A stretch of DNA of 64,000 nucleotides from Bradyrhizobium altum (GCF_020889705.1 NZ_JACMYP010000005.1:1-64000); one strand, 5' to 3'. Positions 1 to 8,936 are shown, numbered from the stretch's first letter. The notes: generated from the sequence alone by a model not told the origin. Numbers and translations: made by a program.

Positions 1-308
1 CGCTGCTCTCACGAGAGACCGTCACCCCTCACCCGGCGCTGCGCGCGACCTCTCCCAAGGGAGAGGTGGGCTTCCGCTGCCGCGCCCAACTCGGCCAACC
101 TCGCGCGGATCGGACGGCTCGGCGCCATCCCCCGCTACCCGATTGTCGCAGCTCAGCTTTCGGAACTGAACGCGTGGTCTGCCGTTAACAAACGGCGGCT
201 TGGCCGCGTCAATTTCGCTTTATTTGAACAGCGAAGTGTTCACCGGTGAACGGCACTTTCCGATAGGGTCATCACCCATCCGCGCTGCCGTTTCATGAGG
301 ACCCCACC
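1..308. other. Intergenic region upstream of the fad operon
   Basis: No gene is visible. Bases 48-67 form an inverted repeat (ACCTCTCCC, AA, GGGAGAGGT) inside a dispersed-repeat-like segment at about 27-70. Nearer fadE, GTTCACCGGTGAAC at 238-251 is a perfect palindrome and is preceded by a TGAACA/TGTTCA inverted pair (225-230 and 237-242), which together look like a transcription-factor operator. A GAGGA ribosome binding site precedes the fadE ATG. The long minus-strand frame over this region and fadE is Arg/Ala-rich and reads as a shadow. Confidence 0.6.
225..251. promoter_or_regulatory. Candidate operator of the fad operon
   Basis: Three TGAAC/GTTCA half-sites are packed here. TGAACA and TGTTCA are separated by six bases, and the second half-site overlaps the perfect 14-bp palindrome GTTCACCGGTGAAC. 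The site lies 58-84 bases before fadE. Beta-oxidation operons are often controlled by TetR-type repressors that sense acyl-CoA and bind short palindromes, so a repressor site is a reasonable inference. No matching regulator gene is adjacent. Confidence 0.5.
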
Positions 309-2576
309 ATGAGCTTCCGCCGCGATTACCTGTCCAAGCCGATCTTCTCCTGGGCGCGTGGTGTGCTGCCGACCATGTCGGATACCGAGCGCGAGGCGCT
401 GGAAGCCGGCGACGTCTGGTGGGACGCCGATCTCTTCACCGGCAATCCCGACTGGTCGAAATTGCTGGCGTTCGCGCCGGCCAAACTGACCGACGAGGAG
501 AACGCCTTCCTGCACGGCCCGGTCGACGAGCTCTGTGCGATGCTCGACGAGTGGAAGATCAATTGGGAATGGCGCGATCTGCCGCCGGAGGTCTGGGCCT
601 TCATCAAGGCGACGAAGTTCTTCGGCATGATCATCCCGAAGGAATTCGGCGGCCTCGGCTTCTCGCCTTATGCGCATTCCGAAGTGGTGCGCAAGATTTC
701 CTCGCGCTCGCTGACCGCGGCCGTCACCGTGATGGTGCCGAACTCGCTCGGGCCGGGCGAACTCCTGATGCGCTTCGGCACCAAGGAGCAGCAGGACAGA
801 TGGCTGCCGCGCTTGGCCGCGGGCCAGGACATTCCCTGCTTCGGGCTGACCAGCCCGGAGGCCGGCTCGGACGCCGCCTCGATGATCGACACCGGCATCA
901 TCTGCAAGGGCAATTTCGAAGGCCGCGAGGTGCTTGGGCTGAAGCTGAATTGGCACAAGCGCTACATCACGCTGGGGCCAGTGGCGACGCTGCTCGGCCT
1001 CGCCTTCAAGGCCTATGATCCCGATCACCTGGTCGGTAGCGAGGACGAACTCGGCATCACGGTCGCGCTGATCCCTACCCATCTGCCCGGCGTCTCGATC
1101 GGCCAGCGCCATCTGCCGGCGATGCAGGTGTTCCAGAACGGCCCGAACTGGGGCCGCGATGTCTTCATCCCGCTCGACTACATCATCGGCGGCCAGGAGC
1201 GCTTGGGCCAGGGCTGGAAGATGCTGATGACGGCGCTCGCGGCCGGCCGCGGCATCTCGCTGCCGTCGCTGTCGGCCGCCGGCGCCGCCTACGCCGCGCG
1301 CACCACCGGCGCCTATGCCCGCATCCGCGAGCAGTTCGGTATCTCGATCTCGAAGTTCGAGGGCATCGAGGAGCCGCTCGCGCGCATCGCCGGCATCGCC
1401 TATCTGCTCGACGCCGCGCGGCGGCTGACCTGCGCCGCGCTGAACGAGGGGCATCACCCCGCGGTCATTTCAGGAATCATGAAGCTGCACGCCACCGAGC
1501 GGATGCGGATCGCGATCGACGATGCCATGGACATCCATGGCGGCAAGGCCGTGATCGACGGACCGCAGAATTATCTCGGCGGGCTCTACCGCTCGGTGCC
1601 GGTCGGCATCACGGTCGAGGGCGCCAATATCCTGACCCGCAATCTGATCGTGTTCGGGCAGGGCGCGATCCGCGCGCATCCGTATCTGCTGCAGGAGATG
1701 AATGCGCTCAGCGAGACCGATCGCGACAAGGGCCTGACTGCGTTCGACACCGCGTTCTGGAAGCATGTCGGTCACAGCTTCGCGACCATGTTCCGCGCCT
1801 GGGGCCGCAGCTGGACCTTTGGCCTGTTCGCACCGGCGCCGGATGCCGGCGACGCAACGGAGTTCTATCGCCAGCTCTCGCGCTATTCGTCGGCGTTCGC
1901 GCTGTGCGCCGACATGGCGCTGCTCACCCTCGGCGGCGCGCTGAAGCGCAAGGAAATGCTCTCGGCGCGGTTCGGCGACATCCTGTCCGAGCTTTACTTG
2001 CTTTCTGCCGCGCTGAAACGCTGGCAGGACGAGGGGCGGCAGAAGGCGGATCTTCCCGCGCTCCAATGGTGCATGGCATCCGGCTTCAAGACCATCGAGA
2101 ACCGCTTTGCGGAGATCCTCGCCAATCTGCCGAACCGCCCGGTGGCATGGATGCTGAAATTCCTGATCCAGCCGTTCGGCGCGCGCGTCACGGGGCCGTC
2201 TGATAGCGTCGTGCATCTCTGCGCACAGCTCGTGCTGTCGCCGTCGGCGGCACGCGACCGCCTGACGCCGGATCTCGCCTTTGTCGAGGACGACGGCGGC
2301 ATCGCGCGGCTGGAAAAGGCCTTCCGTCTCGTCACCGAGTCCGAGGATGCGGCCAAACAGCTGCGCGCGGCACGGCTGCATGACTGGAAGGAGGGGGTGA
2401 AGAAAGGCGTCATCACCGAGGCCGACGGCGAGAAGCTCGCCGCGGCCCATGAGGCCGTCGCCAAGGTCATCGAGGTCGATGATTTTGCGCCCGAGGCGCT
2501 GTCCCCGATTTACAAGAAAACCGCCGACGTGCATCAGTTCTTCCAGGAGCTTGGTGAGCAGAGGGCGGCGAGCTGA
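309..2576 (+). CDS. fadE: Acyl-CoA dehydrogenase, FadE type
   Basis: This flavoenzyme catalyses the first step of fatty-acid beta-oxidation, oxidising acyl-CoA to trans-2-enoyl-CoA and passing electrons to the electron-transfer flavoprotein. The 755-residue protein is of the long bacterial FadE class, longer than the roughly 380-residue mitochondrial-type enzymes. The FAD/substrate signature CFGLTSPEAGSDA is at residues 177-189, and the segment with VEGANILTRNL lies near residue 445. The ATG follows GAGGA at a good distance. The stop codon overlaps the ATG of the thiolase by one base, so translation of the operon is coupled. No damage is visible in the frame. Confidence 0.95.
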   Translation: MSFRRDYLSKPIFSWARGVLPTMSDTEREALEAGDVWWDADLFTGNPDWSKLLAFAPAKLTDEENAFLHGPVDELCAMLDEWKINWEWRDLPPEVWAFIKATKFFGMIIPKEFGGLGFSPYAHSEVVRKISSRSLTAAVTVMVPNSLGPGELLMRFGTKEQQDRWLPRLAAGQDIPCFGLTSPEAGSDAASMIDTGIICKGNFEGREVLGLKLNWHKRYITLGPVATLLGLAFKAYDPDHLVGSEDELGITVALIPTHLPGVSIGQRHLPAMQVFQNGPNWGRDVFIPLDYIIGGQERLGQGWKMLMTALAAGRGISLPSLSAAGAAYAARTTGAYARIREQFGISISKFEGIEEPLARIAGIAYLLDAARRLTCAALNEGHHPAVISGIMKLHATERMRIAIDDAMDIHGGKAVIDGPQNYLGGLYRSVPVGITVEGANILTRNLIVFGQGAIRAHPYLLQEMNALSETDRDKGLTAFDTAFWKHVGHSFATMFRAWGRSWTFGLFAPAPDAGDATEFYRQLSRYSSAFALCADMALLTLGGALKRKEMLSARFGDILSELYLLSAALKRWQDEGRQKADLPALQWCMASGFKTIENRFAEILANLPNRPVAWMLKFLIQPFGARVTGPSDSVVHLCAQLVLSPSAARDRLTPDLAFVEDDGGIARLEKAFRLVTESEDAAKQLRAARLHDWKEGVKKGVITEADGEKLAAAHEAVAKVIEVDDFAPEALSPIYKKTADVHQFFQELGEQRAAS

Positions 2577-3859
2577 TGGCGCGACCAGTCTTTATCGTCG
2601 ACGGCAGCCGGACGCCGTTCCTGAAGGCGCGTTCCGGTCCCGGCCCGTTCACCCCGGTCGATCTCGCCGTGCAATGCGGCCGGCCATTGCTGGCGCGGCA
2701 GCCTTTCGCACCCACCGCCTTCGACCAGGTCATCCTCGGCTGCGTCAACGTGATCGCCGACGAGATGAACCCGGCGCGGGTCGCGGCGCTCCGGCTCGGC
2801 ATGGGCGAGCAGATGGTCGCCTTCACGATGCAGATCAATTGCGGCTCCGGCATGCAGTCGATCGACACCGGCTATCGCTACATCCGCGAGGGCATCTCCG
2901 ACCTGATCCTCGCCGGCGGCGCCGAGGCGCTGAGCCACGCGCCGCTGGTCTGGCCCAATTCAGGCGTGCGCTGGTTTGCCGGCTTTGCCGGCGCCAAGGG
3001 GTTAGGGGCCAAGATCGCCGCGGCGCTGAAGGTGAGGCCGAGCTACTTCAAGCCGATCATCGGGCTCGAGCGCGGGCTGACCGATCCCATCACCGAGCTC
3101 AACATGGGGCAGACCGCCGAGAAGGTCGGCCATCTCTTCGGCATCACCCGTGCGCAATCCGATGCTTACGCCGCCGAGAGCCATCAGCGGCTGGCCAACG
3201 CGCAGAAGCAGGGCTTTCTGAAGGGCGAGGTCGAGACCGCGTTCTCCCGCGACGGCAAGTTCTACGACCATGACGACGGCGTCCGCCCGGACTCGACAGC
3301 CGAAACGCTGGCAAAGCTGAAGCCGGTGTTCGAGCGCCCGTGGGGTCAGGTCACCGCCGGCAATTCCTCGCAAATCACCGACGGCGCATCCTGGGTGATC
3401 CTGGCGTCCGAGACGGCGGTGGCAAAGCACGGGCTGACGCCAAGGGCCGTCATCCTCGACAGCCAGTGGTCGGCGCTCGATCCGTCGATCATGGGTCTCG
3501 GTCCGGTGCTGTCGGCGAGCGCACTGCTCAAGCGCAACGGGCTGACCTTGCAGGAGGTCGAGACCTGGGAGCTGAACGAGGCCTTTGCCACGCAGGTGCT
3601 CGGCTGTCTCGCCGCCTGGAACGACGACAAATTCTGCCGCGAGATTTTGGGACTCGACGGCGCGGCCGGCGAGATCGACCGCGCGAAGTTGAATGTCGAC
3701 GGCGGCGCCATCAGCCTTGGCCATCCCGTCGGCACCAGCGGCAACCGCATCGTCCTGCATCTGGTCAATGCGATGAAGCGGCTCGGCACCAGGCGCGGCG
3801 TCGCCACCGAATGCATCGGTGGCGGGCAGGGCGGCGCGATGTTGATAGAGACGGTGTGA
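2576..3859 (+). CDS. fadI: Acetyl-CoA acyltransferase (beta-oxidation thiolase)
   Basis: This enzyme performs the last beta-oxidation step, the CoA-dependent cleavage of 3-ketoacyl-CoA to acetyl-CoA and a shortened acyl-CoA. The protein has 427 residues. The nucleophilic cysteine is C89 in NCGSGMQS; the other active-site residues are H383 in SLGHPVGTSG and C413 in ECIGGGQGGAM. The length and the order (thiolase before the fused hydratase/dehydrogenase) fit FadI better than the roughly 390-residue FadA, so the symbol is a preference. It starts within the fadE stop codon, and its own stop lies 2 bases before the next ATG. Confidence 0.93.
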   Translation: MARPVFIVDGSRTPFLKARSGPGPFTPVDLAVQCGRPLLARQPFAPTAFDQVILGCVNVIADEMNPARVAALRLGMGEQMVAFTMQINCGSGMQSIDTGYRYIREGISDLILAGGAEALSHAPLVWPNSGVRWFAGFAGAKGLGAKIAAALKVRPSYFKPIIGLERGLTDPITELNMGQTAEKVGHLFGITRAQSDAYAAESHQRLANAQKQGFLKGEVETAFSRDGKFYDHDDGVRPDSTAETLAKLKPVFERPWGQVTAGNSSQITDGASWVILASETAVAKHGLTPRAVILDSQWSALDPSIMGLGPVLSASALLKRNGLTLQEVETWELNEAFATQVLGCLAAWNDDKFCREILGLDGAAGEIDRAKLNVDGGAISLGHPVGTSGNRIVLHLVNAMKRLGTRRGVATECIGGGQGGAMLIETV

Positions 3860-3861
3860 TC

Positions 3862-5958
3862 ATGGATTCACGGATCATGGACGTTCTCGCCGACCGCGTG
3901 CTCGAGCTCGGGCCGAAGCCGGCCGCCGACAGCCCGTACAAGAATTTCAAGCTGACGCGCGACGAGGACGGCATTGCCTGGCTGCTGTTCGACCGCGCCG
4001 GCACCAGCGCCAACACGCTGTCCGCCGATCTGCTCGAGGAGCTCGATGCCGTTGTCGCGGCGCTGGAGAACCAGCGGCCCACCGGCCTTGTGGTGCGCTC
4101 CGCGAAAAAGAGCGGCTTCGTCGCCGGAGCCGACGTCAATGAATTTCGCGGCGCCAGCGACCCGCGGGCGGTCGAGACCGAGATCGGCCGCGCGCATGCG
4201 GTGATCGACCGGCTCGAGGCGTCGCGCGTGCCGTCGGTCGCCGTGATCCACGGTTTCTGTCTCGGCGGCGGCCTCGAGGTCGCGCTGGCCTGCCAGATGC
4301 GGATCGCGATCGACGATGCGCGGTTCGGCTTCCCCGAGGTGATGCTCGGCCTGCATCCCGGCCTCGGCGGCACCGTGCGCTTCACCGAGCTGGTCAACCC
4401 GATGCAGGCGATGACCTTGATGCTGACCGGCAAGACGATCGACGCGCGCCGCGCCAAATCGCTCGGCCTCGTCGATGCCGTCACCCAGGAGCGCCACGTC
4501 CGCAACGCGGTGAAGGATGCTGTGTTCGGCCGGCTGAAGCGCGCCAAGCCGGGCGCGCTCAACGCGATCCTCAACCTTGGTCCGGTCCGGGGCTTGCTTG
4601 CCTCGCGGATGCGCAGCGAGGCGGAGAAGGCTGCGCCGCGCAAGCATTATCCGGCGCCCTATGCGCTGATCGAGCTCTGGGAGAAGCACGCCGGCAATCG
4701 CTCGGCGATGCTGAATGCGGAGAAGGCCTCCTTCGCCAATCTGATGGTGACGCCGACCGCGCAGAACCTGATCCGGGTGTTCTTCCTGCGCGAGCAGATG
4801 AAGAAGGCGGCCGGCAGCGGCAACAAGGTTGCGCACGTCCATGTCATCGGTGCCGGCGCGATGGGCGGCGATATCGCGGCCTGGTGCGCCAGCCAGGACA
4901 TGCGCGTGACGCTCGCCGACATGAAGGCCGAGCCGATCGCGGGCGCGATGAAGCGCGCCGCCGAGCTGTTCGGCAAGATCATGCGCAAGCGCACCGACCA
5001 GCGCGACGCGCTCGACCGGCTGATCCCCGACATGGACGGCGAAGGCGTCCGCAACGCCGATCTGATCATCGAGGCGGTCCCGGAAAAGCTCGAGCTCAAG
5101 CAGAAGGTCTATGCCGGGCTTGAACCGAAGATGAAGGCTGGCGCGATCCTCGCCACCAACACATCGAGCATTCCGCTGCAGGATCTACGCACCACGCTGG
5201 CACGGCCGGAGCGGCTCCTCGGCCTGCATTTCTTCAACCCGGTGTCGCGGCTGCAGCTCGTCGAGGTCGTCAGCCATGACGGCACCGACGCTGCGATGCT
5301 CAAGGAAGCGCGCGCCTTCGTCGGCGCCATCGATCGCCTGCCGCTGCCGGTGAAGAGCTCGCCGGGCTTCCTCGTCAACCGCGCGCTGACGCCCTACATG
5401 CTGGAAGCGATGATGATGCTGGACGAGAAGATCGACCAGCGCCTGATCGACGTGGCTGCGGTCGAGTTCGGCATGCCGATGGGCCCGATCGAGCTCGCCG
5501 ACCAGGTCGGCCTCGATATCTGCCTCGATGTCGGCGACATGCTGCGCTCGAAGTTCGGCGATACCCTGCCGCCGACGCCGGCCTGGCTGCGCGAGAAGGT
5601 TGCGAAGGGTGAGCTCGGCCGCAAGACCGGCAAGGGCTTCTACACCTGGAAGGACGGCAAGGCAGAGAAGGCGCCGCTGCCGGAGACCGGTCCGAAAGTC
5701 AGCGACGAGATGATCGACCACCTGGTGCTGCCGATCTCCAATGTCTGCATCGCCGCCTTGCGCGAGGGCATCGTCGACGACCCCGATATGGTCGACGGCG
5801 CGATGATCTTCGGCACCGGCTATGCTCCGTTCCGCGGCGGCCCGCTCAACTACGCGCGCACCCGCGGCGTCGAGGCTGTCGTATCCGCGCTGCGCGCGCT
5901 GGCGCAGAAATTCGGCGATCGTTTCGCACCCGATGCAGGCTGGGAGACCTTCAAGTGA
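3862..5958 (+). CDS. fadJ: Fused enoyl-CoA hydratase / 3-hydroxyacyl-CoA dehydrogenase
   Basis: This bifunctional 698-residue protein hydrates trans-2-enoyl-CoA and oxidises the L-3-hydroxyacyl-CoA with NAD, and it should form the multienzyme complex with the preceding thiolase. The N-terminal crotonase domain has the oxyanion-hole region GFVAGADVNEF (85-95) and the two catalytic glutamates E139 (FCLGGGLEVAL) and E159 (GFPEVMLGLHPGLGG). The dehydrogenase begins with the NAD-binding GAGAMGG near 330, followed by LGLHFFNPV. The open frame extends much further upstream, but the ATG at 3862, right after the thiolase stop, gives the family-length product. FadJ is preferred over FadB from gene order. 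Confidence 0.94.
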   Translation: MDSRIMDVLADRVLELGPKPAADSPYKNFKLTRDEDGIAWLLFDRAGTSANTLSADLLEELDAVVAALENQRPTGLVVRSAKKSGFVAGADVNEFRGASDPRAVETEIGRAHAVIDRLEASRVPSVAVIHGFCLGGGLEVALACQMRIAIDDARFGFPEVMLGLHPGLGGTVRFTELVNPMQAMTLMLTGKTIDARRAKSLGLVDAVTQERHVRNAVKDAVFGRLKRAKPGALNAILNLGPVRGLLASRMRSEAEKAAPRKHYPAPYALIELWEKHAGNRSAMLNAEKASFANLMVTPTAQNLIRVFFLREQMKKAAGSGNKVAHVHVIGAGAMGGDIAAWCASQDMRVTLADMKAEPIAGAMKRAAELFGKIMRKRTDQRDALDRLIPDMDGEGVRNADLIIEAVPEKLELKQKVYAGLEPKMKAGAILATNTSSIPLQDLRTTLARPERLLGLHFFNPVSRLQLVEVVSHDGTDAAMLKEARAFVGAIDRLPLPVKSSPGFLVNRALTPYMLEAMMMLDEKIDQRLIDVAAVEFGMPMGPIELADQVGLDICLDVGDMLRSKFGDTLPPTPAWLREKVAKGELGRKTGKGFYTWKDGKAEKAPLPETGPKVSDEMIDHLVLPISNVCIAALREGIVDDPDMVDGAMIFGTGYAPFRGGPLNYARTRGVEAVVSALRALAQKFGDRFAPDAGWETFK

Positions 5959-6402
5959 CCGACACCCAGGCGCCTGAAAACGCATGTTCACGTACCGCCG
6001 ATCAGCGGCAACGAGCCGCAGGGCGATCTCTGCATCCGCACGCTGGCGATGCCGGCCGACACCAACGCCAATGGCGACATCTTCGGCGGCTGGCTGCTCA
6101 GCCAGATGGACGTTGGCGGCGGCGTGTTCGCTTCCAAGCTGGCGAAGTCCCGCACCGTGACGGTTGCGATCGACGCGATGAACTTCCGCAAGGCGGTCTA
6201 TGTCGGTGATCTCGTGTCGGTGCACGCCAATCTCGTGCGCGTCGGCCGCACCTCGATCACGGTGCATCTCGAAGCCTGGGTGCTGCGCCGCCGCGAGCAG
6301 CAGTCGATCCTCGTCACCGATGGCAATTTCACCTACGTCTCGATCGACGATCAGGGCCGTCCGCAACCGATCCAGCGCGATGGTGCGACGATTTCGACCT
6401 GA
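5955..6402 (+). pseudogene. Acyl-CoA thioesterase, hotdog fold (frameshifted near 5977)
   Basis: This is a YciA-like cytoplasmic acyl-CoA thioesterase. The hotdog motif DTNANGDIFGGWLLSQMD is intact in the frame ending at 6402. A GTG start at 5955, overlapping the fadJ stop and preceded by GGGAG, reads MTDTQAPE in another frame. Removing one A from the AAAA run at 5977-5980 joins the two and gives MTDTQAPE-THVHVPPISGNEPQGD, a smooth protein of about 148 residues. As sequenced, only a product from the internal ATG at 6049 (117 residues) could be made. The cause is either a sequencing indel or a young pseudogene. Its place in the fad operon suggests control of acyl-CoA pools. Confidence 0.75.
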
Positions 6403-6568
6403 CGTCTTTCGCGCGAAGAGCGCCGCTGATTCGGCGCAAGAGAAAACGCGTCGAAACTGAGACAGGAGCGCGGCTCGATCGCAAAAGCGGCGCTTCGCTT
6501 CGCAAATAAACCGAGGAACAAACAGACGGTGATGCCGTTGTCGGCTCGGAATCAAACCGAGGCCGATA

Positions 6569-6763
6569 ATGTCTGACTGCTACGTCATCGAAGTGAGTTC
6601 ACAGACCGCGGGTATCGTGGTGCGCGATACCAAGGGTTACGCGTTTTTTGCAGCCTCGCACCGCTTCCAGGCCCTCGAAGGCCAGATCTTCCGCAACGCA
6701 CGCGAGGCCGAGCGCGCGGCGCGACGGCTTGTCACTGGGCAATATCTGCAGCTGGCCTCCTGA
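6569..6763 (+). CDS. Small conserved hypothetical protein (64 aa)
   Basis: This encodes a 64-residue protein beginning MSDCYVIEVSSQTAGIVVR. It reads like a compact alpha/beta fold, with two beta-rich stretches and then an Arg/Ala-rich helix (AREAERAARRL). There is no signal peptide or membrane segment. The ATG is preceded by GAGG at normal spacing and the codon pattern matches neighbouring genes, so I accept it as real. I cannot assign a function. About 165 bases without a gene separate it from the thioesterase. Confidence 0.65.
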   Translation: MSDCYVIEVSSQTAGIVVRDTKGYAFFAASHRFQALEGQIFRNAREAERAARRLVTGQYLQLAS

Positions 6764-6844
6764 CATCCGGCCTCGGCGGCGCGTCATTTGCGCGCGCCGC
6801 GAGAGTCTGTATTGATGCATCCGAACTCACGGAAACGTTTTCGG

Positions 6845-7519
6845 ATGTCGCAGACACAAGGTAAAGCACTGCTGTTCGATATCGACGGCACGCTCGCCGA
6901 CACCGATCCGCTGCATCTGGCGGCGTTCAACCGGGTGCTCGGCCCCCATGGACACAGCTTCGATCACGCGCGCTTCGGCAAGGAGCTGCAAGGCTTCTCC
7001 AATGCGTCGATCGGCGAGCGTTTCCTCGCCCACGAGCCGGCCGACCGCCGCGCCAGCATCCTTGGCGAGAAGGAGCGGATTTTCCGCGAATTGGTCTCCG
7101 GCCAGATCGTGCCGGTGCCCGGATTGATGGCGCTGCTCGACCGGGCCGATCGCGCCGGCGTGCCGATGGTGGCGGTGACCAACGCGCCGCGCGCGAACGC
7201 CGAACTGCTGCTCGCGGGACTGGGCATCGCGCACCGTTTCGAGGCGGTCGTGATCGGCGATGAATTGGCGCACGGCAAACCGCATCCCTTGCCGTATCTC
7301 GAGGGGCTGCGCCGCGCCGGCGCGTCGGCTCAGGCTTCGCTCGCGTTCGAGGATTCGCGCTCCGGCATTCAGTCCGCGACGGCGGCGGGCATCGCGACGA
7401 TCGGGATGCGAACCGGGCTCGGTCATGCCGATCTGCTCGCGGCCGGCGCGGTCGCCAGCGCGGCGGCATTCGATGATCCGGAATTGATTCGCCTGGTTGC
7501 ATCAGCCATGGCGTGGTGA
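6845..7519 (+). CDS. HAD-superfamily hydrolase (phosphoglycolate phosphatase-like)
   Basis: This is a 224-residue haloacid-dehalogenase phosphatase of the beta-phosphoglucomutase/phosphoglycolate phosphatase type. Motif I is LLFDIDGTLADTD, with nucleophile D12 and acid/base D14. The motif II threonine is in VAVTNAPRAN, the motif III lysine is in HGKPHPLPY, and motif IV is FEDSRSGIQSA. The helical cap between motifs I and II fits a small phosphorylated metabolite or sugar phosphate; the substrate cannot be read from the sequence. Alternative in-frame ATGs at 6788 and 6815 would add 19 or 10 residues outside the fold, so 6845 is preferred. Confidence 0.85.
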   Translation: MSQTQGKALLFDIDGTLADTDPLHLAAFNRVLGPHGHSFDHARFGKELQGFSNASIGERFLAHEPADRRASILGEKERIFRELVSGQIVPVPGLMALLDRADRAGVPMVAVTNAPRANAELLLAGLGIAHRFEAVVIGDELAHGKPHPLPYLEGLRRAGASAQASLAFEDSRSGIQSATAAGIATIGMRTGLGHADLLAAGAVASAAAFDDPELIRLVASAMAW

Positions 7520-7641
7520 GGGAACGGCGCGGTGAGGCATTGTGCCGAAACGTTGCCGGCTCGACATTGCTGCAACGCAGTCCTTAACCCCGGCGATGGT
7601 TGCTCGTTGACCTCCGTGCCGAACGGTCGCACCATGGGCCA

Positions 7642-7690
7642 GAGCACGATCCGGAAAAGTGGAAGCCGGCTTTCCGAAAAGATCGTGCTC
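7642..7690. repeat. Rhizobial dispersed palindromic element
   Basis: This 49-base element begins GAGCACGATC and ends with its exact reverse complement GATCGTGCTC. The inner part (CGGAAAAGTGG, then CCGGCTTTCCG) is also largely self-complementary. I recognise the pattern as the GAGCATGATCCGGAAAAGTGG-type palindrome scattered through Bradyrhizobium and related genomes. It lies just upstream of glpR and could fold in the glpR leader RNA. Confidence 0.75.
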
Positions 7691-7718
7691 CAACCGTCGC
7701 CGTTTCAAGGGGGCCGCC

Positions 7719-8549
7719 GTGGCCGGACTCTCCCATCGCCAGACTGAAATCCTCAACATCGCACGTGCATTCGGCCGGGTCATGGTCGAGGACCTTGCCA
7801 AGCGATTCGAGGTGTCGGCGCAGACCATCCGCAAGGACCTCAACGATCTCTGCGACGAGCGGTCGCTGACCCGCATCCATGGCGGCGCGATCATCGCCTC
7901 GGGTGTCGAGAACCTCGCCTATGAGGCGCGCCGCTTCGTCGCCGCCGAGGAGAAGAAGGCGATCGGCGCCGCCGCGGCCGCGCGGATTCCGAACGGCTGC
8001 TCGCTGTTCATCAATATCGGCACCACCACGGAAGAGGTCGCGAGCGCGCTGACCTCGCATGAGGACCTGCTTGTCATCACCAACAACCTCAACGTCGCGA
8101 TGCTGCTGTACCGCCATCCGCGCATCGAGGTGGTGGTGGCCGGCGGCACGGTGCGCCGCGCCGACGGTGCCGTGGTCGGCTCCACCGCGACGCAGTTGAT
8201 CGGCCAGTTCAAGGTCGATTACGCGATCATCGGCGCGTCCGCGATCGACGAGGAGGGCGCGCTGCTCGACTTCGACTATCGCGAGGTGCAGGTGGCGCAG
8301 GCGATCATCGCCAACGCGCGCAACGTGATGCTGGTGTCCGATGCGACAAAACTCCGCCGCAGCGCGCCGGTGCGGATCGCCCATATGAGCCAGATCCAGA
8401 CCTTCGTCACCGATTCGCCCTTGCCTGCGGGCCTCGCCAACATCTGCCACAGCCGCGGCATCGAGGTAGTCGTCGCGATGGACAAGCCGCAAGCCGATAT
8501 CGACGACAACGGCGCCGACGCCGCACCCGCGACGCTGCGCAGCGCGTAG
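7719..8549 (+). CDS. glpR: DeoR-family glycerol regulon repressor
   Basis: This 276-residue DeoR-type repressor probably senses glycerol 3-phosphate and controls the glp operon that follows. Residues 5-60 form the DeoR winged helix (LSHRQTEILNIAR, then VSAQTIRKDLNDL and RIHGGAI). The rest is the sugar-phosphate isomerase-like sensor domain, with FINIGTTTEEVA, VAGGTVRRADGAVVG and MLVSDATKL. The GTG start at 7719 is chosen because it lies 5 bases after AAGGGGG and gives the family N-terminus; an ATG 60 bases upstream lies within the palindromic element. The glp role is inferred from position next to glpD. Confidence 0.88.
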   Translation: MAGLSHRQTEILNIARAFGRVMVEDLAKRFEVSAQTIRKDLNDLCDERSLTRIHGGAIIASGVENLAYEARRFVAAEEKKAIGAAAAARIPNGCSLFINIGTTTEEVASALTSHEDLLVITNNLNVAMLLYRHPRIEVVVAGGTVRRADGAVVGSTATQLIGQFKVDYAIIGASAIDEEGALLDFDYREVQVAQAIIANARNVMLVSDATKLRRSAPVRIAHMSQIQTFVTDSPLPAGLANICHSRGIEVVVAMDKPQADIDDNGADAAPATLRSA

Positions 8550-8601
8550 GGCGAAGTCGCCCTGTCCGCGTCGGCGAGATAGCCGCGTCTTCTCTTCTAA
8601 T

Positions 8602-8759
8602 CCCGTCACCCCCGCGCAATGGCGTAGCCATTGTCGCTGGAGGAGCGCGTTGCGCGTGTCGAAGGGTCGACGGCCACCGACGGGGGCCGTGCCCCCTTCG
8701 AGGCTCGCTCCGCTCGCACCTCCAGCGACAATGGCTACGCCATTGCGCGGGGTGACGGG
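8602..8759. repeat. Long intergenic palindromic repeat
   Basis: The outer arms are long and almost perfectly complementary: the arm from CCCGTCACCC through CAATGGCGTAGCCATTG to GTCGCTGGAGG is mirrored at 8718-8759. The middle contains CGAAGGGTCGACGG and TTCGAGGCTCGCTCCGCTC, the latter shared with the repeats at 21390 and 28824. It fills the gap between glpR and the glpD control region. It may act as a transcription terminator or mRNA stabiliser, but its dispersed nature marks it as a repeat. Confidence 0.8.
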
Positions 8760-8853
8760 TTAAGTGATCGCGCGGGTCGGGTCGGGTGAACCTGTCCATC
8801 ATTCCGCACTCAATCCGCCCAAAAAATCCCCAGCTAAAGTTCCCCATTTTCAC

Positions 8854-8920
8854 TTTGCTTTCGTTTTCGGTTGTGATCTACTTCAATCCGAAAGTAAAAC
8901 CGTCAAAGCGAAAACGGTTG
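8854..8920. promoter_or_regulatory. Candidate GlpR operator cluster before glpD
   Basis: This region has repeated TTTCG elements and their complements: CTTTCG at 8858, TTTTCG at 8864, CCGAAAG at 8888 and GCGAAAAC at 8908. CTTTCGTTTTCGG and CAAAGCGAAAACGG form an imperfect inverted pair. TTTCG-type repeats are typical binding sites for DeoR-family GlpR repressors, and the cluster lies 17-83 bases before the glpD start, so it is a likely site of glycerol-responsive control. Confidence 0.6.
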
Positions 8921-8936
8921 CCGGGGGAAGCGTTCT

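Noticed and set aside
3340-3861. N-terminal extension of fadJ
   Set aside because: It overlaps the thiolase, and the ATG at 3862 gives the normal FadJ N-terminus.
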